Below the pieces are notes generated by a model. It saw only the letters and a program-made list of their open reading frames with translations. It was not told the DNA's origin and did no database searches. The position numbers were made by a program, and so were the translations under genes. From Sporothrix humicola (lineage: Eukaryota; Ascomycota; Sordariomycetes; Ophiostomatales; Ophiostomataceae), in the NCBI GenBank assembly GCA_021396245.1, contig WNYE01000021.1, positions 372,001-436,000 of the forward strand: DNA of 64,000 nt. Reading direction: 5' to 3'. Below are positions 32,484 through 44,033 of the stretch, piece by piece (within the stretch, counting starts at the first letter, position 1; each line of letters starts with the position of its first letter).

Positions 32484-33586
32484 ATGCGGCTCGGCAGTCT
32501 CATCAGCTGTGCTCTTCTTGGCACGGCTTTGGCCGACGCCGACTTTCTCTCTGTTCGTCGACGGCTTCGCAAAGATATGAGCGGCCGTGCCGGTGATCCA
32601 AAGGGCAAATACTTCCGTGAGTGTTCAATCCTGGCAGTACGATTTTCCAAGAGTTTTATTTTGCTAACTTCACACAGACGAATCCATGTGAGCAGACGCA
32701 TTCCCATGACAAACCCCTTCTCTATCTCCTGTTACTGACTTTTCTCTTCCAGCTTCCATCCACACTATGATGGCCGGTACGTTGACTCTCTCGCTTTTCA
32801 CTCTCTGCTCAAAATCCTGCTAACCCGTCACAGATTTGCCGACCGCGTCCTCGAATACAGCGAGCAGAAGCGTGCGCTGAAAAGTCTTATCCAGACCTAC
32901 CTGGCAACATTCGCCGACATTGGCGTCGAGACATGGCTCATGCACGGCTCGCTGCTTGGCTGGTGGTGGAATCGCCAGATCATGCCGTGGGACTCGGACA
33001 TTGACGTGCAGGTCATGGAGCCCAGCATGTACTATCTCGCGGCCTACTACAACATGTCCGTCTTCCACTACAAGACGCCGCGCTTGCCCGAAGGCCGCGA
33101 CTACCTGCTCGAAGTCAACCCGCACTACACGAATCGCGACCAGTCCGACTGGCTCAATGTTATTGACGCGCGCTGGATCGACACCGAGACAGGCCTCTTT
33201 ATTGACATTACAACGGCGCGCTACGATCCCAGTCACCCAGCTGGCGAAGGCGTCTTGTCGTGCAAAGATGGCCACGAGTACCGTGACACCTATCTTTTTC
33301 CGTTGCGGGAGACTACATTTGAGGGGGCACCCGTCAAAATTCCTTACAGGTTCAGAGATATTCTCGAGGCAGAATACGGTGCAACGGCTCTTGTCAACAA
33401 AGATTTCCACGAGTAAGTCAAACCTTGCAAAAATCTATTAAATCTACTTCCCACTGACAGGACAGGCATCTATTTGATGACGAGAAGATGGAATGGGTTC
33501 CCAAGATGACGATGTCCCCGAACGGTCTGCCACCGCCAGCAGCAGCAGAGAAGGATATTGGGCAGACAGAGGAGAAAAAGGCGTGA
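32484..33586 (+). CDS. Secreted LicD-family (nucleotidyltransferase-fold) protein
   Basis: Five exons: 32484-32616, 32678-32687 (10 nt), 32753-32776 (24 nt), 32834-33412, 33466-33586; 288 residues. Each intron (61, 65, 57, 53 nt) has a canonical donor and AG, with CTAAC or CTGAC branch sites. The joins restore the family sequence KYFHES-FHPHYDGRFAD. An N-terminal signal peptide (MRLGSLISCALLGTALA) predicts entry to the secretory pathway. The LicD core (HGSLLGWWWNRQIMPWDSDI, residues 93-112) has the DxDxD-type metal site at D109/D111/D113. Fungal LicD proteins such as Mnn4 act in mannosylphosphate transfer to glycans, while bacterial LicD transfers phosphocholine. The exact substrate is unknown. 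The C-terminus is a Pro/Ala then Glu/Lys-rich tail. Confidence 0.87.
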
Positions 33587-34365
33587 TCTTTGCCGTCACT
33601 TTTTTGCATTTTGGCGTTTGGTTTTCTGGTACCTGCGGCCGGCGTTTCGGAAGTCCACCTGGTATGGACATGGCATACGGCGTACACCCAGCGACACTCA
33701 TGAGCACTGTTTCTGAGGCTGTTCTGTATCTTGCATTTTGTTTCTTTCATCTATCATCTTTGCTCTTTTCCTTTTCTTTCCGCTTCTAGCGTATACCCAG
33801 CGCAACAGCGACATTTGCCTTATACATCAAATTGAACCAATACAAAAATTCTATCCATAATATTCGATCTTTAAGAAGCTTTTTATATTGTAAACAGCTT
33901 ACATCGTGTAAGTGACGTTGGAATACGAAGACGAGGCTGAAAATGCCAAGACTTTTTGTTCTGACATGAGTGTGCCCCGATTTTACGCCCGACTGTGGTG
34001 TATTGTGGAATTTGCGGTCTGTAGCGTGGAACAGACACTGGAAGCTGTTTGCAAATAGCGCTATGCCGGAAAACTCTTGGCGCGGCACGCTCTTTCCACC
34101 AGAAATGGCCGCCAGACCCAACCCCTGTTTGGCCTGCTCTTTCCCTTCTCCTTAACCCCCGCGTCGCGCTTTCCCACCCAAAGTACTTTGTATCGGCCGT
34201 TATTTACGCGTCAAGTCGCACCTGCAGTTCCGTTTTTGGTGTGCGCTCCCGCACCCAGCATCCACCTTCCACTTTTTTCGCGATTGTCACGTTCAAACGA
34301 CAATCTACAACGACAATTGATTTTACATATTGGGCACAGGTGCATTGGCACCACAACTGACCCAG
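33587..34365. other. Intergenic region
   Basis: 3' flank of the LicD gene and promoter of the AME1-like gene. No open frame of protein character or RNA gene was seen. Confidence 0.5.
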
Positions 34366-36957
34366 ATGGCATCCAGTAAGTGACCTTCACTTCCCGCTTA
34401 ACTCTCTACCGCGCTAATACTCTCAGGACGCGAAGAGCGCATGCAGCAGCGCATGCGCGGTGCGCAACGACACCAGGTGCAAGATGCCTCCTTTGACTTG
34501 TTTTTGTCTCTGCCCGAGACTCTCGACGAACCGCCAGCAGAAGAAGCGGGCACAACAACAGAGACGGCAGCAGCAGCAACAGAATCACCACAGCCGACGG
34601 CCCCCAAGCGCGCAACACCCAACTCGTCTGCTAAGAGAAGACGACTGAGCGACAGCGGACGCGCTGTTCCCGGAGACCCTGGAAGAAGTGGAAGCAATGA
34701 GACGGACGCTCTAGCGACTGGAAAGCCGACATTGGCACCGATCCAGATCCCGGCCGGCTCGCCCGAACGACCCAATGGAGAAGAGATTGGCGAGAGCCCC
34801 GTGGATGCGCCGGGGAGCGGGCGGCGGCAGTCGATGACGGGCGTGTCGAGTGCTGCAGCCACAAGTCGGAGTGCGGCTTTGCAGCAAATTCTCTCCAACA
34901 CGGGCAGCAGTCGGAGCAGCCGGTCGAGTCGGAGGAACGCGACGGACAAGGTTGTTGCGGCGTCATCGTCGCCCACCCCTCCACCAGCAGCAACAGCCAC
35001 TACAGAAACACAAAACGCCACATCTTCACCGACTGGATCTTCACCACTTGCGCGTAGGAGACGCAGGGGTGCGGCTGGACGGGACGAGCTATCACCTGAG
35101 CTGTCAACAATGGTGGACGTGCCGTTGGAAGCTGTTCCTGTGGCAGTCGCTGCAACAGTCGTCGAGGAAGAGACGCAAACGAAGAGGAGCACGAGAAGCG
35201 GCGTTTTTTCGAAACTGGCCAAGTCCAAGCAAGCTGGCGCTAATGCTGCCGACGAGCTGTCTTCGCCTACGCTGAACGCCGTCCTCGAGTCGCCCGACAA
35301 CATTAACAGCGGCGGCATGATCCCGTCGTCTTCGCCCCTGGCACGGAAATCGACGGCAGAAGCAAGGGCAGCACGCACTGCGGCACGTGCCTCGAGAGCC
35401 TCACGTCTTTCTGGCGAGTCACAGACTTCACAGGCATCAGAATCAACACCACAGAATGCAGCTGGGAAAGGGAAGGAGAACGCGCCAGAGGAAGAACCTG
35501 ATGAGCTGTCCCCAGAACAGAATCAAAGCCAACAACGCCCTTCGCCATTATCTCCTACTACTCGCAGGGCGGGCAGTCGGATCCAGCGCGCTTCTGTGGT
35601 GCCATCTTCATCACCTATTAGCCGACCGGCCAAGCGTATGCCGCTCCAGCCGCCAACATCATCACCAAGGCAGCCAGCAGTTGCTCCAAGGCGGCGCGGT
35701 CGGCCGCCAGCCAAGGCAAAGGCCACCGAAGAAACGGTTGAAGAAGAGGCCGGCGAGGGGGCAGCAGAGGAAGAAGAGCAGGCCGAAGAGATTGATGCAC
35801 TCGAGGCTGCGAAGACGATCGGAAGGAAGCGAGCGCGGAGGGGTGGCGTGCACGAGCCATCACCAGAGCTGGGCTCAGATCCCAAGCAAGCAGAAGCTGA
35901 AGGAGAGCAGCCGGAGACGGGCAACGCAGATGACGATACTGCCGAACGGCCAGCAGCGAAACGCAGACGGCGTCAGAACCAAGACCAGAGCCCGGCCACT
36001 CAAAAGCAGCCGAGGCCCCCGAAGACGACAAAAGCGAAAGCGCCGGCAAAACGGAAACGGCAGAGGGACGACACCGGCAAAAACGATGGTGAAGGCAGTC
36101 AGGGCGAGGAGGACTTGGAAGGTGTTGGCAAGGCGGGCCGCGGTGCCCCCGTTCCCATTACAGTGCAGCGCTTCTCTACGCTACGGCGGAAGAGCCGTGG
36201 TGCTCATGCCAATGACGACAATGACGATGCCGACGACAACGATGAGCTCGCCGTTGGCGGTGCCGACCTCCCCTTTGCCAACCGCAGCGGTGTTAATGCT
36301 GTCGACGTACTCGCCCAGATCTGCGAGGATATTGTCGAGCAAAGACTGCAGTCGCTCTACGAAAGGCACCAGGAACTACGCCATCAACAGGCAGAGGCTG
36401 GACCTGGTGGAAACTCGGGTGAACTTGCCACTGCCCGCAAAGAAGCTATTGTGGCCCGTCGCGCACTCGAGTCCTTCCAACACGAACTGCGCACGCGGCT
36501 GCTCGAGCAGGCTGTCGCCGTCGATACGCTGCATGCCCTGCGCAAGCGAGTCCGGGCTGCCCAGAAGAACAAGCTGGCTCTGCGTGAAGAGATTCTGCGC
36601 ATCCGAGCTGAACGTGATCAGGTCGCTCTGCGTATGGACGCTCTTCGTGCCCAGCACCAAGACCGTGTCGGCAAGGCCATGAAGACGGCCAACATCTCGT
36701 CGACAATGCATGACATTGATCTTGCCGTTGAGCAAGGCCGTGCTGCCCCTGAACTGACGGCCGCCCAGAAAAAGAACGCCGACCTGGCGAACCTGGAGCT
36801 GGCTGTGCGGCGCATTACCGAACAGGTCAATGGTGGCACTGGCAATCTTCATGGCGGTGGCACGCTTCAGCAGATTATCGAGTTCAACGCTTTCTTGGAA
36901 CGCACGGCTGCCGTCCTAGAAGGACGCAAGCTGCTTCCCAAGGTTGCTGCTGCGTAA
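34366..36957 (+). CDS. Inner-kinetochore AME1 / CENP-U-like protein with AT-hook
   Basis: Exons 34366-34375 (10 nt: ATG plus two codons and one base) and 34427-36957; intron 34376-34426 is 51 nt (GTAAGT, branch GCTAATAC, CTCAG); 846 residues. The restored N-terminus MASRREERMQQRMRGAQRH resembles the short N-terminal Arg/Gly motif by which yeast Ame1 binds the Mis12/Mtw1 complex. A long disordered, Ser/Pro/Arg-rich region carries an AT-hook-like RRRGRPPAKAK (about residue 425). The C-terminal 230 residues are coiled coil (VDVLAQICEDIVEQRLQSL onward) followed by a Gly loop and a final helix ending in FNAFLERTAAVLEGRK. This matches the fungal Ame1/Mis17 layout in the COMA (CENP-O/P/Q/U) complex. 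Assignment rests on layout and short motifs; another AT-hook coiled-coil protein is possible. Confidence 0.68.
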
Positions 36958-37200
36958 TGTGGCTTCTGAGATTCCTCATTTTGTACGCTGGTGGATCTTT
37001 CTGTATTTATACGACATGATGTGATGACTACAATACATACTCTCGCTTTTATGAGCACTTTTTCTCTTTGTAAATACCGTAAATATGTGATCATGATTAT
37101 TTTGTCTATATCCCCATTTTGCCTTCCCAATATGCGTGGTGATTCTAATATACAAAAATTGTGTGCTCATAAACTCGTTTTATGTTCTCCCCCAAGTCGC

Positions 37201-38275
37201 CTACTGCCCAAAAAGCCCGGATATACGGTCCTTGATTGTTGCCTTGCCTTCGGCCTTGCGCTGTTCTCGTGCCGCCGCCTGTGCTTGCCGCAGTTCTGTA
37301 ACGCGCGTCGACATTTCCGCATGTGCTGCCAGCTCGGCACGCATTGCTGCCTCTTCGGCTGGCCGCTCGGCCTCGGGCATTTTGAGCAGCTTCTCGCCCC
37401 ACTGCTTGCGCAGATCCTCCGGGATGCTGGGGTCGGAGCCGATGGGCGGTAGTTTTGCTACTGCTGCCGTCACTGAAGTTGTCGCTTCGGCTGGTGCTCC
37501 TGGTGTCTTTGGAAGCGTGATACCTGAAGCAAAATCGTACGCAGGTACTGGCTTGCCTTCTGCCTTGGCCTTTTCGATGGCCGCCTCCTGCTCCAGCATG
37601 CGGTGGAACAGCGCGTCGGCATGAATTTGAATGCGCTCGTCCATCTCGGCCGACCGGCCGTAGGCGTTGAGATATCCCAAAGCCTTCAAAAGACGCTATT
37701 TTTCGGTTAGTCAAAGTGCTTTTCATGAAATATTTCTGCTTCCCGGGGTGACCTACCGACTGCATGTTGTAGCACCGCTCAAACTTCTTCATCTCAGCAT
37801 TGCACATGGTCATGCGGCTCGACAATGGACCGTTCTTGATGCACTCGTTCCACTCAATCTGCTCGAGCGCGCAGTTCTCCAGCGCTGCACGGCCGATCTG
37901 CGCCCGCCGGTCCTTGTAGGCGTCCAGCACATCCATCATGCGCTCGTTGTCCGTCTTGGTTTCAGACTCGACGGCTGCCAGCGGCCGGTATGTCTTCCAC
38001 AGGTCGGCATAGCGTCCGTCTTGGTACAGACTTTCAGAGGGAACCACTGGTTTTGATGAGTTGGCGTCGGCTGCTTGTTGTGCTTGCTGTGCAGCCTTTA
38101 GTTGGTCTGCTTGTCTCTGTGCCTTTTCCGCCTCCTCTTTCTGTTTCTGCTCCTCCTGTCTCTGGAACTTGAGCGGCGACTCTTTCTCAAGGAACTCGCG
38201 AACTTTGGGATCGAGCTTCGCCAGCGGATCTGACGAGCTGCTGCCGCCGCCGAAAATGCCGTCGAACCAGCCCAT
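37201..38275 (-). CDS. DUF3128 / Emi1-like twin-CX9C protein
   Basis: Exons 37757-38275 and 37201-37695; intron 37696-37756 is 61 nt (GTAGGT, branch GACTAAC, ATAG); 337 residues. The key feature is a twin CX9C motif, C135/C145 and C158/C168, in CALEQIEWNEC and CNAEMKKFERC. This matches the DUF3128 family (yeast Emi1), and twin CX9C proteins are generally imported into the mitochondrial intermembrane space by Mia40. Splicing joins YNMQS to RLLKALGYLNAYGRS, the expected continuation. The N-terminal third is a Gln/Lys/Glu-rich coiled coil and the C-terminal third an Ala/Glu-rich helix ending KDRISGLFGQ. The family's biochemical role is not settled. It is convergent with the AME1-like gene (243 bp between stops). 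Confidence 0.83.
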
Positions 38276-39239
38276 TGTGAGAGTATGGGGAAGTCAATTG
38301 ACGAGAAATGAGACGTGGATGAGATTTGTATGTGTTTATGTCGTCGAATATGAGAATATACGGCCGTTTTTTGGGCGACGTCGTTTACACTTTTGGGTCG
38401 TTGCTTTTTTAAGCCGCTATCGCGATTGGCAGGTGTCTCCCCCACTGTAGGCGCAAGAAAAAGTTGCCGCCAAAATGCGAATTGAAGGTCACGTGTTGCC
38501 GAAAAAAAGTTTACATTGAAAATCAACAAGTCGTCACTCCTCGATATGTTGAATTCAGAAACATTCACATTCACATACACAAGGACAGTCAAATAATTAT
38601 ATGACTTTTTTTTGCATTGGCTACCAGATCACTTTTTCCCTGGACCGGTTTTGTCCGTTTTTGTAACTAGTAATGAAAAAACTCCAGAACGAGAAGCACA
38701 GGAAGATCCTAACCCTGCAACTCTCTCGCCCACCCGCTGCCATCCGCTTCCATCTTCATCCGTCCCCTCATTCCGTTGTGTCCGCTTGAATGCCCTTTCC
38801 CTTTGTGCTGGCCCATCGTAGCCGCCCCGGGCTGTCTTTACGACATGTCCCTTCGTGACGACACCAGAAGTAAACAGCAACAAAGGAAAAGAGAAAAAGA
38901 AATCCAAACGCCAGAGAAAACAGGTCGTTATCCCCCCTCCTCATGTCGTTTTTCGTCTCACAAAAGCCGGTCGTGGTTGTTGATGTATTGAATTTTTTTG
39001 TCGTTAATATTTTCTTGTCTGGTTTGGGTCATGGGGCGTGTAAAAAAAATAGAAGTTTTTTGGAAGGTTGATATAGGGCGATAGAGAGAGAGTAAAACAA
39101 CAAATATGCCAAACACCACAGGGTCCCCCCAAATTTTATGTTTCCCAGTTTTTTATTCGTTTCGACTCGTGATCTTTTTATTCATTTCAGATCAACAAAT
39201 CAGAAAACACAACACACGCTTGCACACTGCACCAATCCC
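38276..39239. other. Intergenic region
   Basis: Promoter of the twin-CX9C gene on the left and the RPS11 3' flank on the right, with A/T-rich and poly(T) runs. No gene or RNA was recognised. Confidence 0.5.
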
Positions 39240-40254
39240 TTAGAACTTGCTGAACGACTTGGCGGCCTTGCTCGTCCGGGGAAGGACGCGCAGGACGTTG
39301 AAGCGGACAGTCTTGGACAGGGGACGGCACTGGCCGACGGTGACCTGGTCACCCTCCTCGACACGGAAAGCGGGCGAGCAGTGGGCAGCGAGGTTCGTGT
39401 GGCGCTTCTCGTAACGGGAGTACTTGGGGATGTAGTGCAGGTACTCTCTCCGGATGATGATGGTGCGGTGCATCTTGGTCGAGACGACGGTGCCGGTCAG
39501 GATACGGCCGCGGATCGAGACGAGGCCGGTGAAGGGGCACTTCTTGTCTGTGGGGAGTTAGTGAGGGTTCGTGGGCCTGGAAGTAAAGGACTGGAAAGAC
39601 GAGGCTTCATTTCAAATCGAATTCTGGATGGTGGCAGTTGGATGGCGGTTTTGTTGTCGTCAAGGATTGAACATGAAAACGAAGTGTCGACTGATTTTCT
39701 GGCAAGATTGAGTCGGCAAGCCTGGAGTCGGGTCTGTCCCTGTTTCCCATAGTTCATGCTGTCGTCGAGCAATCCTTCCTTCAATTGGTCGTGTCGATCC
39801 CATGTCGCGCTTTGTCAACAATTTGTTGTCGATGTTTCCGTTTCGCGTTTGTAGATTTATGCCGTCCGTCGTTCATTGTTCTTTCGATGTCTTTCGCTCA
39901 TCCGTCGTCCAATGTCGCCGATTCTTGAAATGTCGCCCGTCGTCCATCCTGATCGTCGTCGTCGTCGTCCAAAACTTACCGATGTAGCTGCCCTCAATGG
40001 CGGTCTTGGGCGTCCGGAAACCCAGACCAACGTTCTTGTACTGCAGTTTTGACATTCTGGTCAGCAAAAACACATGTCCTTCAACAGATCGAAAGCGAAA
40101 GAAAGTTGTTGATTCTCGGGGGATCATCGCCACGTACCCATCTCCGGCCGTTCTTGCCCGGGCGGGCAGTCTTGACCTTGGTCTTGGAGTTGAGGAAGAT
40201 GTGAGGCTGCTTCTGGAAAGCACGCTCCGACTGGACGGTAAGCTCGGTGGCCAT
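39240..40254 (-). CDS. RPS11: 40S ribosomal protein S11 (uS17)
   Basis: Exons 40138-40254, 39980-40040 and 39240-39547; introns of 97 and 432 nt; 161 residues. The protein is the eukaryotic uS17 protein of the small ribosomal subunit, which binds 18S rRNA during early assembly. The N-terminus MATELTVQSERAFQKQPHI and the core DKKCPFTGLVSIRGRIL and MHRTIIIRREYLHYIPKY are diagnostic, and length is normal. Intron 1 has a CTGAC branch and CTGCAG end; intron 2 a CTAAC branch and CCCACAG end. The second intron is unusually long; I looked for box C/D snoRNA signals there and found none. The short first exons and the early introns are typical of highly expressed ribosomal-protein genes. Confidence 0.96.
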
Positions 40255-40849
40255 CTTGACGACTTGTTTTGGGGGGTTGTTGTCGAAAAACGAAGATGAA
40301 GTTGTCGTGGTTTGTCGATGGGTGTCGAGTGTCGAAATGGGGGGGTCACTGCGAGAGGAAGGGTAAAAAGAATCGAAATCTCAGTAGCCTCTATTTTCTT
40401 CCGACTGGCGCTGCTTAATTTTTTCTGGGTTTTTTTCGTGTGATGGGCTCAGAGGTGGAGCCTCTTTTTGCCAGAGCGGCCCTCTTTTCGGGGCGCGGAG
40501 CGGAAAAACATTGAACTCCGGTGAAAAATATTCAAAGTTGTGGGAGGGCACGTACAGTACAAGTGGAGACTTTTTGCACTCCAGCCAATGACATGTCACA
40601 ATTAGTCTCGAAGACTTGACGCACGTGTGGCTAACGCGCACTAGCCACATTTGAGATTCAGGGACGGCTGGTCCTGTGAACAAAAGTATGTATGTCATTC
40701 AATCAAGAGGTATACACGCTAAGAAATATTCTGGAAAAGTACATGTTGTTTTGCATCAATACATGGATGCCAGACCCAAATCATCAAACACCAACAATTT
40801 CAAAATCCAAAAAGAAAGTCATGAACAATCCAAATGCAACTCAAAGGAC
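40255..40849. other. Intergenic region
   Basis: RPS11 promoter and 5' leader, and the 3' flank of the GH76 gene. No further gene was seen. Confidence 0.5.
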
Positions 40850-42772
40850 TCAAATGTCATATTTCGATGCACGCTGAGAGATCTCCCAGAGACACCGGAG
40901 GACAGCCAGTCCACCGCCCTGTGTCTCAACGGTGCGGCCACGACCACGGATATTGGGATCTGTGGGATGGCCTGCCTCTGTGCGTTTTGTTTTCTCGCCC
41001 GTCAACGGGACCTGGTTGCCGCCATCATATGGCTGGTCTCCAAGAATGGGTGTTGGGGGCTTGTCTTGAAGGGGCGATGAGACCCAGAGGTTGTCGTTTG
41101 GCACACCATATGTACGGTAGTCGACGCCCTCGCTTTCAGAATCATCAGACATCATCGCCTCCTCGACTGAAGATGAGTTGATCTGGAGCAAGCCAACTGT
41201 CCACCACATGCCAAACTTGCCGTCGGCGTCCTTTGTTGCAAGAGCCGCATCGACATTGTGTCGGATCCAGCCTAGGTAAGCCGCGCAAGCTTTCGTGTGG
41301 TCCTCAAGGGCGCGCTCGTAGAGTTTGCGTGCCAGCGCCGACTGTTTTGGGTTGACACCGTTCTCGTCGGGATGTGTGCCGACGTAGGCCATATCAAGAG
41401 GCGCACAGAAGGCTGTCAGGTGGTGGAAGAAGATGCTCTTGAACGTCTGGCTGTTCTGCGAGCACTGGCCACCAACGTCGCACTGCTCCTCGATGACGCC
41501 TGCCCGGCCGAGGCCGCGCCACGGAGGCAGCTGGCCTGGCTTGAGGTCGGCAATGTTGTCGATGGGGCGGTCGCGGGCCAGGTCGTAGCCCGTGGCGTTA
41601 ATGACGGACTGGATCAGGATATGGCCCTCCCACAAGTGGCGCTCGTCGCCGGTGATCTTCCAGAGACCAATGAGACCGGTCAGCAGGACGCCCTGGTTGT
41701 AGGTGTAAACCATGTCGTTGCGGCGGTCGCAGCGCGTGTTGGGGTTGCTGATATTCTTCCAACCACTAATATGGAAGCCGTCAACGTAGAGGCCCTGCTT
41801 GTTCTTCATGCCCGAGTGGATAAGCCAGTTGTAGCCATCGAGGGCCGATTTGAGGTGCTTCGCTTCATGCGGGCTGCGAGAATCAGAATCGTTCGCGCTG
41901 CTTGCGAGCGGGTCTGATGCCCGTGGGTCTTTGGCATTGATAAACGGCGAATCGTTAGAGTCGCCGGGGAAGTAGATGTACATGGATGCCGAGGCAGCAA
42001 TGAACAGCTCGTTGGTGATGGCGTTCTTGTAGGGCTCGAGGCGCGGGTTCCAGGTCATGCCGCCGCCGCACAGCTTGTCATCCCAGCCTTGCGAGGCAAT
42101 GTCCCAGAAAATGCGGGCGCGGTGAGAAAAGGCGGGTGTCCACAGGTTGCCGTACCACGACTGGTTGCGGAGGCCAGAGCCAGCCACACTGTCGTTATCG
42201 TCGTCCGCAGATGCCTGGTGGTAGAGCGTTGTGTGAAAGTCGATGAACTGCACAACCTCGAGCCAGCCGAGCACGACCCACAGCATATCGTCATAAGCCT
42301 CGTTACGGATGGCGAAAGCGTCCTGGCCAAAGTAGTAGCTCAGAAGCTGAGAAAAGTATGTCGTTATCAGGTTCTCCTTCTCCTTGATCCCGTCGTCAGC
42401 CGTCAGTCCTTGAGAAAGCGAGCTGAGGGCGCCGGCAACATGCGTGCCAATGACGGCGGCGGTCCAGTCAATGGCCTTGGGCCACTGCCCGAGCCATGGC
42501 TCAAAGTAGCAATCCTGCATGACTCGTAGGACATCCAAGAATTCGTCGAGGGCATTGAATTTGGCCGATTCGAGAACAGGCCGACGTCCGGCATGGCTCC
42601 TTGCTGTGAGCACGTGCTCTGGTAAAAATGGGTTTGGTGATGGTGAGGCTGAGTCTGAGTTTGTGAAATCGTTTGCATCTGCCCGCCCGTTTGCGTCTGA
42701 GCCGACAATAGCAGCTGCCGCAGTCGAGGCGACCAGCGCCGTACACGCTAGGCGCGCAAGCCGTGTAATCAT
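40850..42772 (-). CDS. GH76-family alpha-1,6-mannanase, secreted
   Basis: Single exon, 640 residues. The ATG at 42772 begins a hydrophobic signal peptide (MITRLARLACTALVASTAAA). The body has the glycoside hydrolase family 76 layout of an all-helical (alpha/alpha)6 barrel, with the paired acidic residues D161-D162 in NEAYDDMLWVVLGWLEV, the usual catalytic dyad position. Other conserved pieces are GGGMTWNP, YTYNQGVLLTGLIGLW and FKSIFFHHLTAFC. GH76 enzymes cut alpha-1,6-mannan; fungal Dfg5/Dcw1 relatives are GPI-anchored and remodel cell-wall glycoprotein linkages. Here the C-terminus is hydrophilic with no GPI signal, which suggests a soluble secreted enzyme of the non-Dfg5 clade. Several N-glycosylation sequons are present. 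The transposon lies 1.15 kb upstream of its start. Confidence 0.88.
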   Translation of the reverse strand: MITRLARLACTALVASTAAAAIVGSDANGRADANDFTNSDSASPSPNPFLPEHVLTARSHAGRRPVLESAKFNALDEFLDVLRVMQDCYFEPWLGQWPKAIDWTAAVIGTHVAGALSSLSQGLTADDGIKEKENLITTYFSQLLSYYFGQDAFAIRNEAYDDMLWVVLGWLEVVQFIDFHTTLYHQASADDDNDSVAGSGLRNQSWYGNLWTPAFSHRARIFWDIASQGWDDKLCGGGMTWNPRLEPYKNAITNELFIAASASMYIYFPGDSNDSPFINAKDPRASDPLASSANDSDSRSPHEAKHLKSALDGYNWLIHSGMKNKQGLYVDGFHISGWKNISNPNTRCDRRNDMVYTYNQGVLLTGLIGLWKITGDERHLWEGHILIQSVINATGYDLARDRPIDNIADLKPGQLPPWRGLGRAGVIEEQCDVGGQCSQNSQTFKSIFFHHLTAFCAPLDMAYVGTHPDENGVNPKQSALARKLYERALEDHTKACAAYLGWIRHNVDAALATKDADGKFGMWWTVGLLQINSSSVEEAMMSDDSESEGVDYRTYGVPNDNLWVSSPLQDKPPTPILGDQPYDGGNQVPLTGEKTKRTEAGHPTDPNIRGRGRTVETQGGGLAVLRCLWEISQRASKYDI

Positions 42773-43917
42773 GGTGACGGTTAATGTGAGAGCAGGCCTG
42801 TGCGAGGCAGGCGGCCGGCTGCAGTGAACTGAGTCTTAACGATGCATGAATCTCCGGGAGACAATGATCAGACAGATGAAGTGTCGTCGTCTGTAATTCG
42901 AGGCCGACCCAATGGCGGAGCGGAATTGGAAGCGGGGCGGTGTTGATTGCGAGTGTAAAAAAGGACGTGAGGTTTCGTCGACGAAGATGACGCAGTTGGT
43001 CCGCACAGCGGAGAATTGTTCAGTGGATAATGATAATGGACGATCGGATGAGCTAAAGATGAGAATGCTGTGCAATGAAAGGTCGAAAGATCGGCTACTA
43101 TGCCGACGGTGCTATGTACGACATGTAAATGTAGGATGCCGTAGGGATTGAGAGGGAAACGAAACGGATGAGGGATAATAAACAGGACAAAGGGTCAAAT
43201 GAATGAAAAAGATGGAAAAGGCTGGAATACGAAGGGTGTCTGAGGCTGTGGGAAGACAAGGACAAAAGCAAAGAGGGCCAAAAGGGCCTAAACACCAAAA
43301 ACTGGGACCTTCCACCCCCCTGGTCCCCTGGTGAGCAAAAACTGGAGAACGATCAACGGAGGCCACGACCATGCAGCACCTGCTGCGACAGGGCGATGCA
43401 ACCCGACAAGGGAAGGCGCCGCGGGGCCAGGCGTTGCGCCTGAGAAGGTACGTCTGGGGGCTGTCTCGCAGAAAAAGGAAGGCGCCGAGAGACGCAAACA
43501 GCAAGTGGTCGTAAGAATAGTTGTACAGGACCCTGAAGGCGAGACGAAAAGTATGAATACAAAAGAAAGAAAAGGGGACACAGGATGCAAGTGGACAAAG
43601 GTGAGCAAACTGACAGGAGAAAAGGGCGGCCCTATGGCAAACTGTCATAGACTCTCACCATGGAAGCAAAGGACGACAAAGGAACAACAGCCTTGGCTGG
43701 TTCTGGCCCGCCGCTTGGCTTGCTCCTGCCCGATTGGTTTATTGCCTGCCAGAATCCGGACTATGTGCCTCGCGTTCCCTTTTAACCCCCCTCCTTCCTT
43801 TTAACTCGTTTTCAATATGGCTTTCAATAAAGGGAAAAATACTCAGGACTCCCTACATACAGGGCACGAGACCCACTAGCCATGCCGTTTCCCGCGAGTC
43901 ACGCCGCCATCGATTTC
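42773..43917. other. Intergenic region between GH76 gene and retrotransposon
   Basis: Promoter flank of the GH76 gene, of normal base composition. Open frames on both strands overlap and lack signatures. The last five bases (43913-43917, ATTTC) are the left target-site duplication of the transposon. Confidence 0.5.
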
Positions 43918-44033
43918 TATCAGAAGTGAAGTTGGTTGATTAGGTTTAGAAGCTGAAGTCTCTGTAAGATGCAGGGGGCAATATGTACTATCTATACACG
44001 TGATATCTGGCTTAGTAAGGCAGATATTTGACA
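43918..44033 (-). repeat. LTR (inferred 3' LTR)
   Basis: 116 bp. Read on the minus strand it starts TGTCAAATATCTGCC and ends TCTGATA. It differs from the other LTR at five positions, all transitions, and base composition is close to that of ordinary DNA, unlike the internal region. Confidence 0.92.

Noticed and set aside
34398..35378. 326-codon minus-strand frame opposite the AME1-like gene
   Set aside because: Antisense shadow of Ser/Pro/Arg-rich disordered coding sequence; the plus frame has splice signals and conserved ends.
39548..39979. Possible snoRNA in the long RPS11 intron
   Set aside because: No paired box C (RTGATGA) and box D (CTGA) in proper spacing on the sense strand were found.
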